Below, in pieces: positions 51,685 to 64,000 of a stretch of 64,000 bases of DNA. Each line of letters opens with the position of its first letter. The first letter of the stretch is position 1. The notes under the pieces are model-generated. The model made no database searches and was not told where the DNA came from. It saw nothing but the letters and a program-made list of their open reading frames with translations. Where the stretch lies: the NCBI RefSeq assembly GCF_017837635.1, contig NZ_JAGJRS010000003.1, positions 124,001 through 188,000 of the forward strand, given 5' to 3'. The position numbers were made by a program, and so were the translations under genes. The stretch comes from Frateuria flava. GTDB taxonomy: Bacteria; Pseudomonadota; Gammaproteobacteria; Xanthomonadales; Rhodanobacteraceae.

Positions 51685-51772
51685 GGGAATAGGGAATGGG
51701 GAATAGGGAATGGTTAGAGCGGGAGCGGGCGGCGCTTTCGACCATTCCCGATTCTCCATTCCCCATTCCCGG
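51685..51772. repeat. GGGAATAGGGAAT / ATTCCCCATTCCC inverted repeat
   Basis: Left arm with three GGGAAT units (51685-51713), right arm with complementary ATTCCC/ATTCTCC units (51741-51772). The transcript between sucB and lpdA would fold into a stem of about 25 bp. Such repeats are common between genes in this order. Confidence 0.75.
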
Positions 51773-51785
51773 ATGGTTCTGGGCC

Positions 51786-52985
51786 TCACAGGCCCAGAAG
51801 CATCCTCTGCGGATTCTCCAGCTGGTCCTTGATGTCGACCAGGAACAGCACCGCGTCCTTGCCGTCGATGATGCGGTGGTCGTAGGAGATGGCGATGTAC
51901 ATCATCGGTGCGGCGATGACCTGGCCGTTCTCGACGATCGCGCGCTCCTTGATCGTGTGCATCCCGAGGATCGCGCTCTGCGGCGGGTTGACGATCGGCG
52001 TGGAGAGCAGCGAGCCGAAGGTGCCGCCGTTGGTCACGGTGAAGGTGCCGCCCTGCAGGTCGTCGAGCGAGAGCTTGCCGTCGCGCGCCTTCTTCGCGTA
52101 CTCGGCGATGCCCTTCTCGATGTCGGCGAAGCTCATGTCCTGCACGTCGCGCAGCACCGGCGTCACCAGGCCCTTGTCGGTGGACACGGCGATGGAGATG
52201 TCCTGGTAGCCGTGGTAGATGATGTCGTTGCCGTCGACCGAGGCGTTGACGATCGGATGGCGCTTGAGCGCCTCGGCGACCGCCTTGACGAAGAAGCTCA
52301 TGAAGCCGAGCTTGATGCCGTGCGTCTTCTGGAACTGTTCGCCCAGCGACTTGCGCATCTTCACGACCTCGGCCAGGTTCACCTCGTTGAACGAGGTGAG
52401 CATGGCGATCGAGTTCTTCGACTGCATCAGGCGCTCGGCGATCTTGGCGCGCATACGGGTCATCGGCACGCGCTCTTCCGGACGCGAACCCGGCGTGGGC
52501 TTGGCGGCCGGCGCCGGAGCAGCGCCTCCCTTGCCGTAGTTGACCAGGTCTTCCTTGGTCACGCGGCCGTCGCGGCCGGTGCCGGCGACCTTGGACGGGT
52601 CGATCTGCTCCTCCGTGGCGACGCGGCGGCCGGCCGGGGACAGCTCGTCCACGCCCTTGCCAGCCTTCGGCGCCTCGGCCTTGGCCGGAGCCGGGGCAGC
52701 AGCCTTGGGCTCTTCCTTCGCGACGGGCGCGGGCGCCGGCGCGGCGGCGCCTTCCTCGAGAACCGCGATGACCTGCTGGCTGTTCACCGTGTCGCCGGCC
52801 TGGTGCCTGATTTCCTTGAGCACGCCGTCGACCGGGGAGGGCACTTCCAGTACCACCTTGTCGGTTTCAAGGTCGACCAGGTTCTCGTCGCGCTTGACCG
52901 CCTCGCCGACCTTCTTGTGCCAGCTGGCGATGGTGGCGTCGGAAACCGACTCGGGCAGGACGGGGACTTTGACTTCGATGGACAT
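51786..52985 (-). CDS. sucB: 2-oxoglutarate dehydrogenase E2, succinyltransferase
   Basis: A 399-residue E2. A single lipoyl domain (1 to about 78) with lipoyl-lysine Lys43 ([10 protein letters not shown]), an Ala/Pro linker (about 80-110), a peripheral subunit-binding domain (about 116-150) and the catalytic domain with His370 and Asp374 (DHRIIDG). It forms the core of the complex with SucA and LpdA. The 74-base gap to sucA indicates one operon. Confidence 0.97.
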   Translation of the reverse strand: MSIEVKVPVLPESVSDATIASWHKKVGEAVKRDENLVDLETDKVVLEVPSPVDGVLKEIRHQAGDTVNSQQVIAVLEEGAAAPAPAPVAKEEPKAAAPAPAKAEAPKAGKGVDELSPAGRRVATEEQIDPSKVAGTGRDGRVTKEDLVNYGKGGAAPAPAAKPTPGSRPEERVPMTRMRAKIAERLMQSKNSIAMLTSFNEVNLAEVVKMRKSLGEQFQKTHGIKLGFMSFFVKAVAEALKRHPIVNASVDGNDIIYHGYQDISIAVSTDKGLVTPVLRDVQDMSFADIEKGIAEYAKKARDGKLSLDDLQGGTFTVTNGGTFGSLLSTPIVNPPQSAILGMHTIKERAIVENGQVIAAPMMYIAISYDHRIIDGKDAVLFLVDIKDQLENPQRMLLGL

Positions 52986-53059
52986 GACGGGTCCTTAAAG
53001 GTGGGCGCCGGTCCTGGCGCGGCACAAAGCGGCCATCCTGGCCGCACGATCCGAGAAGT

Positions 53060-55894
53060 TTACTCTGCCGACTGGTCGTCGCCGACCGGCGCGACCAGCG
53101 CCTGCTCGACCAGCGCCGTCTGTTCGGCGATGTGGGTGTTGAGGTGGCCGGCGGCCGGGGCCGGCGAGCGGCCACGACCGGCGTAGGACAGGCTGTGCTT
53201 GGCGCCCACGCAGGCCTGCAGGTGGTGGCGGATCTGGAACCAGGCGCCCTGGTTCATCGGCTCTTCCTGGCACCACACCACTTCCCTGGCCGACGGGTAG
53301 TTGGCCAGCTCATCGACCACGCGCGGGCGCGGGAACGGATAGAGCTGCTCGACGCGCACGATCGCCACGTCGGTCAGCCCGCGCTTCTCCGCGTCCTCGA
53401 GCAGGTCGTAGTAGACCTTGCCCGAGCACAGCACCACGCGCTTGACCTTCTTGGGTGCGAGGTCGCGGTGTTCGCCGATAACCAGCTGGAACTCGCCGCT
53501 CGCCAACTCGTCCAGCGAGGACACCGCCAGCTTGTGGCGCAGCAGCGACTTGGGCGTCATCACGATCAGCGGCTTGCGCACCGGGCGCACCATCTGGCGG
53601 CGGATCATGTGGAAGGCCTGCGCCGGGGTGGTCGGCACGCACACCTGCATGTTGTCCATCGCGCACAGCTGCAGGAAACGCTCCAGACGCGCGGACGAAT
53701 GCTCCGGGCCCTGGCCTTCGTAGCCATGCGGCAGGAACAGCGCCAGGCCGCACAGGCGGTTCCACTTGGCCTCGCCGGAGCTGATGAACTGGTCGATCAC
53801 CACCTGCGCGCCGTTGGCGAAGTCGCCGAACTGGGCCTCCCAGATGTCCAGCGTCTGCGGATCGGTGGTGGCATGGCCGTACTCGAACGCCATCACCGCT
53901 TCCTCGGACAGCAGCGAGTCGATGATCTCGACGTCGGCGCCCGCGCGCACGGTGGCCAGCGGCATGTAGGTGTGGCCGTCCTTCTGGTCGTGCAGCACCG
54001 CGTGGCGGTGGAAGAAGGTGCCGCGGCCGGAGTCCTGGCCGACCAGGCGCAGGTTGTAGTCCTGGTCGATCAGCGTGGCGTACGCCAGGTTCTCCGCAAA
54101 ACCCCAGTCGGCCGGGTGCTCGCCTGAGGCCATCTTGCGGCGGTCGTCGTAGATCTTGGCCACGCGCGGTTGCAGCGTGAGGTCGGTCGGCAGGGCCAAA
54201 AGGTGGTTCGCCAGCTCCAGCAGCTTCTGCTTCGGCACGCCGGTGTCGGTCGGGGTGGACAGCTTGCCGCCGGCGAAGCGGCTCCAGTCGACGTGGATGT
54301 CGCGCTCGGGGTTCGCGTCGAGCGCGGTCATCGACCCGCCCGCTTCCAGACGGTCACGGTAAGCGTCGAGTTCCTTTTGCCCGTCGCCCTCGGCCAGCAC
54401 GCCTTCCTTGACCAGCTGCTGCGCGTACAGATCGCGCGTGGTCGGGCGCTTCTTGATGATCTGGTACATCACCGGCTGCGTGGCGGACGGCTCGTCCGCC
54501 TCGTTGTGGCCATGGCGGCGGTAGCAGACCAGGTCGATGACCACGTCCTTGCGGAACTGCTTGCGGAAGTCGTAGGCCAGGCGGGTGACTTCGATCACTG
54601 CTTCCGGATCGTCCCCGTTTACGTGCAGCACCGGCGCGTTGACCATCTTGGCCAGGTCGGTGCAGTACAACGTCGAGCGGGCGTCCTGCGGATTGGACGT
54701 GGTGAAGCCCACCTGGTTGTTGATCACGATGTGCAGGCTGCCGCCGATCTTGAAGCCGCGCGCCTGCGACATCTGGAACAGCTCCATGTTGACGCCCTGG
54801 CCGGCGAAGGCCGCGTCGCCGTGGATCAGCACCGCCATCGACTGGGTGCGCTCGCCATCGTGGCGGCGGATCTGCCGCGCATGCACGGAGCCGGCGACCA
54901 CCGGGTTGACGATTTCCAGGTGCGAGGGATTGAACGCCAGCGCTACGTGCACGCCGTTGCCCTTGGGCGTCTTGACGTCGGCGGAGAAGCCCATGTGGTA
55001 CTTCACGTCGCCCGAGTGCGCCGGGTCGTCCGGGTGCTCGAACTTGCCCTCGAACTCGTTGAACAGCGTCTTGGGCGGCTTGCCCAGGATGTTGACCAGT
55101 ACGTTCAGGCGGCCGCGATGGGCCATGCCGATGACCAGGTCCTTGACGCCGTTGTCGCCGGCGGAGCTGACCACGTCATCGACCATCGGGATCAGGCTGT
55201 CGCCGCCCTCGAGCGAGAAGCGCTTCTGGCCGACGTACTTGGTGTGCAGGTAACGCTCAAGGCCTTCGGCGGCGGTCAGACCGGCCAGCACGCGCTTCTT
55301 GCCGCTGGCGTCCAGGCCGGCACTGCCGTTGGCCTGTTCCAGCCGGGAGTAGATCCAGGCGCGTTGTGCGTGGTCGGAGATGTACATGAACTCCGCGCCG
55401 ATCGTGCCGGCGTAGGTTTTCTTCAGCCGCGCGAGCAGCTCGCGCAGCTTCATGCGCTGGCCGCCGCCGGCGTAAGTGCCGCAGTCGAATTCGGTGTCGA
55501 GGTCCGCGTCGGACAGCCCGTGGAAGGCCAACCCCAGGTCCGGCGCCTCCATCTTGTTGGCCAGGCCCAGCGGATCCAGGTTCGCGGCCAGATGACCGCG
55601 CGAGCGGTAGGCGGTCAGCAGGCGCAGCACGCCGGCCTGCTTGCGGGCGTGGGCGTCGTCGACCGGAGCGCCGGCCACGCGACGTTGCTTCTGGGCGGCC
55701 TCAATGCGGGCGATCGCGGCCGAATGCGGGGTATCGCTGCTGCGCCCCTTGAACAATTCGAAGTAACCGGCCCAGTCGGCCGTCACCGACGCGGGGTCGG
55801 CGAGCCAGGACTCGTAAAGCTGTTCGACGTAATCGGCGTTGCCGCCAGCGAGTTGGGAGGACTCGGAAAACTCGCGAATCAGGTTCGTGCTCAC
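53060..55894 (-). CDS. sucA: 2-oxoglutarate dehydrogenase E1
   Basis: A 944-residue thiamine-diphosphate enzyme of the TCA cycle. The N-terminal E2-binding peptide (YVEQLYESWLADP), the HRGRLNVL and HGDAAFAGQG cofactor blocks and the LPHGYEGQGPEHSSARLERFLQL block are standard. GTG start. A TATAAT promoter lies about 70 bases upstream on the minus strand. sucCD are not adjacent; the E3 gene is. Confidence 0.97.
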   Translation of the reverse strand: MSTNLIREFSESSQLAGGNADYVEQLYESWLADPASVTADWAGYFELFKGRSSDTPHSAAIARIEAAQKQRRVAGAPVDDAHARKQAGVLRLLTAYRSRGHLAANLDPLGLANKMEAPDLGLAFHGLSDADLDTEFDCGTYAGGGQRMKLRELLARLKKTYAGTIGAEFMYISDHAQRAWIYSRLEQANGSAGLDASGKKRVLAGLTAAEGLERYLHTKYVGQKRFSLEGGDSLIPMVDDVVSSAGDNGVKDLVIGMAHRGRLNVLVNILGKPPKTLFNEFEGKFEHPDDPAHSGDVKYHMGFSADVKTPKGNGVHVALAFNPSHLEIVNPVVAGSVHARQIRRHDGERTQSMAVLIHGDAAFAGQGVNMELFQMSQARGFKIGGSLHIVINNQVGFTTSNPQDARSTLYCTDLAKMVNAPVLHVNGDDPEAVIEVTRLAYDFRKQFRKDVVIDLVCYRRHGHNEADEPSATQPVMYQIIKKRPTTRDLYAQQLVKEGVLAEGDGQKELDAYRDRLEAGGSMTALDANPERDIHVDWSRFAGGKLSTPTDTGVPKQKLLELANHLLALPTDLTLQPRVAKIYDDRRKMASGEHPADWGFAENLAYATLIDQDYNLRLVGQDSGRGTFFHRHAVLHDQKDGHTYMPLATVRAGADVEIIDSLLSEEAVMAFEYGHATTDPQTLDIWEAQFGDFANGAQVVIDQFISSGEAKWNRLCGLALFLPHGYEGQGPEHSSARLERFLQLCAMDNMQVCVPTTPAQAFHMIRRQMVRPVRKPLIVMTPKSLLRHKLAVSSLDELASGEFQLVIGEHRDLAPKKVKRVVLCSGKVYYDLLEDAEKRGLTDVAIVRVEQLYPFPRPRVVDELANYPSAREVVWCQEEPMNQGAWFQIRHHLQACVGAKHSLSYAGRGRSPAPAAGHLNTHIAEQTALVEQALVAPVGDDQSAE

Positions 55895-55970
55895 GTCACC
55901 ACCGGCAGGGAAGGGAGGCTTTTGCGGCCGTCCGACTGGGGAAGGGCGAAGGCCGTATGCAATCTTAACG

Positions 55971-56001
55971 ATTATACGCCGGGCCTGCTGCGCCGCGGCA
56001 A
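55971..56001 (-). promoter_or_regulatory. Promoter of sucA-sucB-lpdA
   Basis: On the minus strand TATAAT (55976-55971) with TTGCCG (56001-55996) 19 bases before. The -10 is perfect consensus. The leader would be about 70 bases. It lies inside the 640-base gap upstream of sucA. Confidence 0.65.
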
Positions 56002-56140
56002 GCCGGACAACCCTTTGGAGGTCGCGGTGCGGCCGCGGATTTCAAGGTCACGCCCGCAAGGATTGGCATGGCACGGTGGATGTGGGCGTGCAGGGGCACG
56101 GAACAGCCGCGAGCCTGGGGTGCAGGCTTCGTTCAGTTGG

Positions 56141-56470
56141 CTGGCCATGGCGGAGTGCGCCATCGAGTGCGGGACGGTTGCGACCGAGCCCTTCCCCCGT
56201 TCACAGGGAAGGTGCCGACAGGCTGATGGGGGAAGCCTGGCCTCGGCCTACCCGGACCAGGCCTCCCTGTGGACGGGCAATCCGCTTGCCCCGCGGTGTG
56301 GGGAAGGATCGTTGGTCCTCCTGGCCATGGCGGAGGGCGCCAACGAGTGCGGGACGGTTGCGACCGAGTCCTTCCCCCGTTCACGGGGAAGGTGCCGACA
56401 GGCGGATGGGGGAAGCCTAGCCTCGGCCTACCCGGACCGCACGCCCCTGTGGCCGCGCAATCCGCTTGCC
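56141..56470. repeat. Two direct 150-bp repeats, 180-bp period
   Basis: Copies at 56141-56290 and 56321-56470 differ at about 13 of 150 positions. Each holds a CTTCCCCC...GGGGAA palindrome and GGTGCCGACAGGC(T/G)GATGGG. A core like this occurs at 3201-3249. The 640-base gap between the kinase gene and sucA holds these repeats and the sucA promoter; I see no gene. Confidence 0.85.
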
Positions 56471-56534
56471 GCATACGCTCTTCGGGCACCTCCCTCCGCG
56501 GGCGGGGAATAACCGTTCGATCCGCGCGGGCGGG

Positions 56535-58586
56535 TCAGGTACGCGCGTGCGCCGCGGCGGCGATCGCATCCTGCAACTGGGTGGGGGTGAACGGCTTGGA
56601 GACCACGATCACCCCTTCGGGCGCTCCGGAAATCGCCGCCTTGTCGGCGTAGCCGCTGATGATGATACCGGGCAGTCCGGGCTTCACTGTGCGCAGCTTG
56701 CGGATCACCTCCGAGCCGGACACCAGCGGCATGGCGTAGTCGCTGATGATGAAGTCGATCGCCTGCAGGTGGTCGGCCTGGATCAACTGGCTCACGTGTT
56801 CGCCGTCGGCGGCAGTGGTGACCTGGTGGCCCAGGTCTTCGAGCATCGCGGCGGTCGTGGCCCGCACCCCCTCGTGGTCGTCGACCAGCAGGATGTGGCG
56901 GGTACGGTTGGTCGCGGACGAGCCATCCGTCGCGACGACCGCGGGCCGGCGTGCCGCCTCCGGGGCGCGCGGCAGCCACAGCTCGACCGTGGTGCCCTGG
57001 TCCAGGCGGCTCTCGATACGCATGGTGCCGCCCGATTGCTGGGCGAAGCCGTAGACCATGGACAGGCCCAGGCCGGTGCCCTTGCCGACGGCCTTGGTGG
57101 TGAAGAACGGTTCGGTCACGCGCTCGAGCATCTCCGGCGCGATGCCGCAGCCGGTATCGGAAACCGCGAGCACCACGTAGTCGCCCGCAGCCGCATCGTC
57201 ACCGCCCGCCACGCTGACGTTGCGGCAGGCCACGCAGATCTTGCCGCCCTCGGGCATGGCGTCGCGCGCGTTGATCGCCAGGTTCATCAACGCCAGTTCG
57301 AGCTGGGTTTCGTCCGCATAGGGCGACCACAGGCCCTCCTGCAGCTCCCATTCCAGCGCGACCAGTCCACCCAGCGTATGTCCCAGCAACTGGGTGACCG
57401 CGTCGGTCAGGTCGACCATGTCGATGTGCGCCGGCTCGAGCTTCTGCTTGCGCGCGAACGCGAGCAGCCGCGAGACCAGTTCGGCGCCCTGCTGGGCCGC
57501 GTGGCGGGTCATGTCCAGCACCTTGCGCTGGTCGTCACCCAGAGTGACGCGCCGCTCGATCAGGCCCAGGCCGCCGAGCACGGCCGCCAGCAGGTTGTTG
57601 AAATCGTGTGCGATGCCGCCGGTCAGCTGGCCCAGCGCGTCCATCTTGCGCACGTGCAGCAGCTGGGTTTCGAGGTTCTTGCGGTCGGTGACGTCGAGCA
57701 GGGTGCCCGCGTACTCCAGCGGGCGACCCTCGGCATCGCGCAGCAACACCGCCTGGTCGAGGAAGTGCTTGTAGGTGCCGTCGGCACATTGCCAGCGGTA
57801 CTCGACCGCATAGGAGCGGCCCTGGCGGCGCGCGCGCAGGGCGTCGACGACGCGGTCGCGGTCCTCCGGGTGCAAACGGTCCAGCCAAAGCGTGGGCGTG
57901 GCCACCACGTCGTCGTAGGTGAACCCGGTGACCGCGGTGAAGTTGCCGCTGACGAACTTGGGCATGCGCGGCGTGGCGTCCTGGTCTTCCAGGTAGAGCA
58001 CCAGCGGCAGCGAGTGGATGATCACCGCCTGGCGCTGCTCGGCCAGGCGCAGTTCCTGCTCGGCGCGCAGGCGCTCGGCGTTGGCGCGCAGATTGGCATC
58101 GAGCAGTTGTTGTTCCTGTTTCGCCTTGCGGCGCACCTCGCGGGTCATCATGTACAGGTCGACGAATACGGCCGCCTTGGAGCGCAGCACCACCGGTTCG
58201 ACCGGTTTGAACACGTAGTCGACCGCGCCCATCGCGTAGCCGCGGATCAGGTGTTCGGTTTCCTTGTTGACCGCCGAGAGGAAGATGATCGGGATGCGCT
58301 TGGTCTGTTCGCGCGCACGAATGATCTGCGCCGTCTCGTAGCCGTCCATGCCCGGCATGTAGACGTCCAGCAGGATCACTGCGAACTCGCCCTTGAGCAG
58401 TTGCCGCAGCGCGTCCTCGCCGGAACGGGCGAGCACCACGTCGGCGATGTCCTCGAGCACGGTGCGGATCGCCAGCAGGTTGCGCTCGTCGTCGTCGACG
58501 ATGAGGATGCGCGCCCGCTCGGACGGCTCGGCCGGATGGCTGCGCCGCGGCGCGGACAGGGATTGGCGGGAAACGGGTGCGTTCAT
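56535..58586 (-). CDS. Soluble hybrid histidine kinase (REC-PAS-HisKA-HATPase-REC)
   Basis: A 683-residue kinase with no transmembrane segment. Receiver 1 (about 26-145, Asp74), a coiled coil (about 148-190), PAS (about 190-305), HisKA with His327 (IAHDFNN), HATPase (about 425-540; N box [11 protein letters not shown] boxes DTGCGIAP and [10 protein letters not shown]) and a C-terminal receiver (about 565-680, Asp616). It begins 18 bases after the poly-HAMP kinase gene on the same strand and its first receiver is a natural target of that kinase. Signal and output are unknown. Confidence 0.9.
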   Translation of the reverse strand: MNAPVSRQSLSAPRRSHPAEPSERARILIVDDDERNLLAIRTVLEDIADVVLARSGEDALRQLLKGEFAVILLDVYMPGMDGYETAQIIRAREQTKRIPIIFLSAVNKETEHLIRGYAMGAVDYVFKPVEPVVLRSKAAVFVDLYMMTREVRRKAKQEQQLLDANLRANAERLRAEQELRLAEQRQAVIIHSLPLVLYLEDQDATPRMPKFVSGNFTAVTGFTYDDVVATPTLWLDRLHPEDRDRVVDALRARRQGRSYAVEYRWQCADGTYKHFLDQAVLLRDAEGRPLEYAGTLLDVTDRKNLETQLLHVRKMDALGQLTGGIAHDFNNLLAAVLGGLGLIERRVTLGDDQRKVLDMTRHAAQQGAELVSRLLAFARKQKLEPAHIDMVDLTDAVTQLLGHTLGGLVALEWELQEGLWSPYADETQLELALMNLAINARDAMPEGGKICVACRNVSVAGGDDAAAGDYVVLAVSDTGCGIAPEMLERVTEPFFTTKAVGKGTGLGLSMVYGFAQQSGGTMRIESRLDQGTTVELWLPRAPEAARRPAVVATDGSSATNRTRHILLVDDHEGVRATTAAMLEDLGHQVTTAADGEHVSQLIQADHLQAIDFIISDYAMPLVSGSEVIRKLRTVKPGLPGIIISGYADKAAISGAPEGVIVVSKPFTPTQLQDAIAAAAHART

Positions 58587-58604
58587 GGCGTCTTGGGCTC
58601 TGCG

Positions 58605-63956
<5,352 letters not shown>

Positions 63957-64000
63957 ATGAGTCTCCTGTGGTGACAGCTCGTCCTGTCCAGGGTCGAGTC

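Overview
The window looks like a chromosomal stretch of a GC-rich gammaproteobacterium of the order Xanthomonadales (Lysobacterales), most likely family Rhodanobacteraceae (Dyella, Rhodanobacter, Luteibacter, Frateuria and relatives). This rests on gene order, on protein similarity to Xanthomonas and Stenotrophomonas recalled from memory, and on GTAG/REP-type and GGGGAG-type intergenic repeats typical of that order. Genus is an inference. Almost all of it is core housekeeping DNA; I see no prophage, insertion sequence, CRISPR array or toxin-antitoxin locus.

Layout. 0.06-1.1 kb: maf/yceF and a small membrane protein, divergent from the next block. 1.2-11.9 kb: a lipid/folate/DNA-metabolism block, yceD-rpmF-fabH-fabD-fabG-acpP-fabF-pabB-pabC-mltG-tmk-holB. 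It matches the enterobacterial order, except that plsX is missing between rpmF and fabH and pabB sits next to pabC. 12-13.4 kb: a PIG-L deacetylase wedged between holB and pilZ. 13.6-28.5 kb: a complete 14-gene complex I operon, nuoA-N. 28.5-37.9 kb: initiator tRNA, then rimP-nusA-infB-rbfA-truB-rpsO-pnp, the classical translation/RNA-decay superoperon, with several visible leader hairpins and terminators. 38-40 kb: class III polyhydroxyalkanoate synthase phaE-phaC plus a secreted unknown. 40.6-44.9 kb: mtnA, a GtrA-like protein and gyrA. 44.9-50.1 kb: DoxX, a single-Cys peroxiredoxin, Hsp20, a CbpA-type J protein, a PilH-like receiver, AcuI/YhdH and a LOG protein. 50.2-56 kb: sucA-sucB-lpdA on the minus strand (2-oxoglutarate dehydrogenase E1, E2, E3). 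56.5-64 kb: two hybrid histidine kinases on the minus strand. The upstream one is a 1783-residue soluble kinase with ten tandem 92-residue HAMP-type modules.

The most interesting observations are: the giant poly-HAMP kinase and its DNA-level 276-bp repeats; a REP-like paired palindrome lying in frame inside pabB; PabB carrying the PIAGT rather than PIKGT motif; a very long hairpin in the rpsO leader beside a 12-G tract; a terminator-like hairpin between the candidate gyrA promoter and its start codon; GyrA with Ala at position 83; and a histidine-rich loop in NuoL. I did not find a convincing wholly new multi-gene system. The best candidate for undescribed biology is the kinase pair at the right edge.
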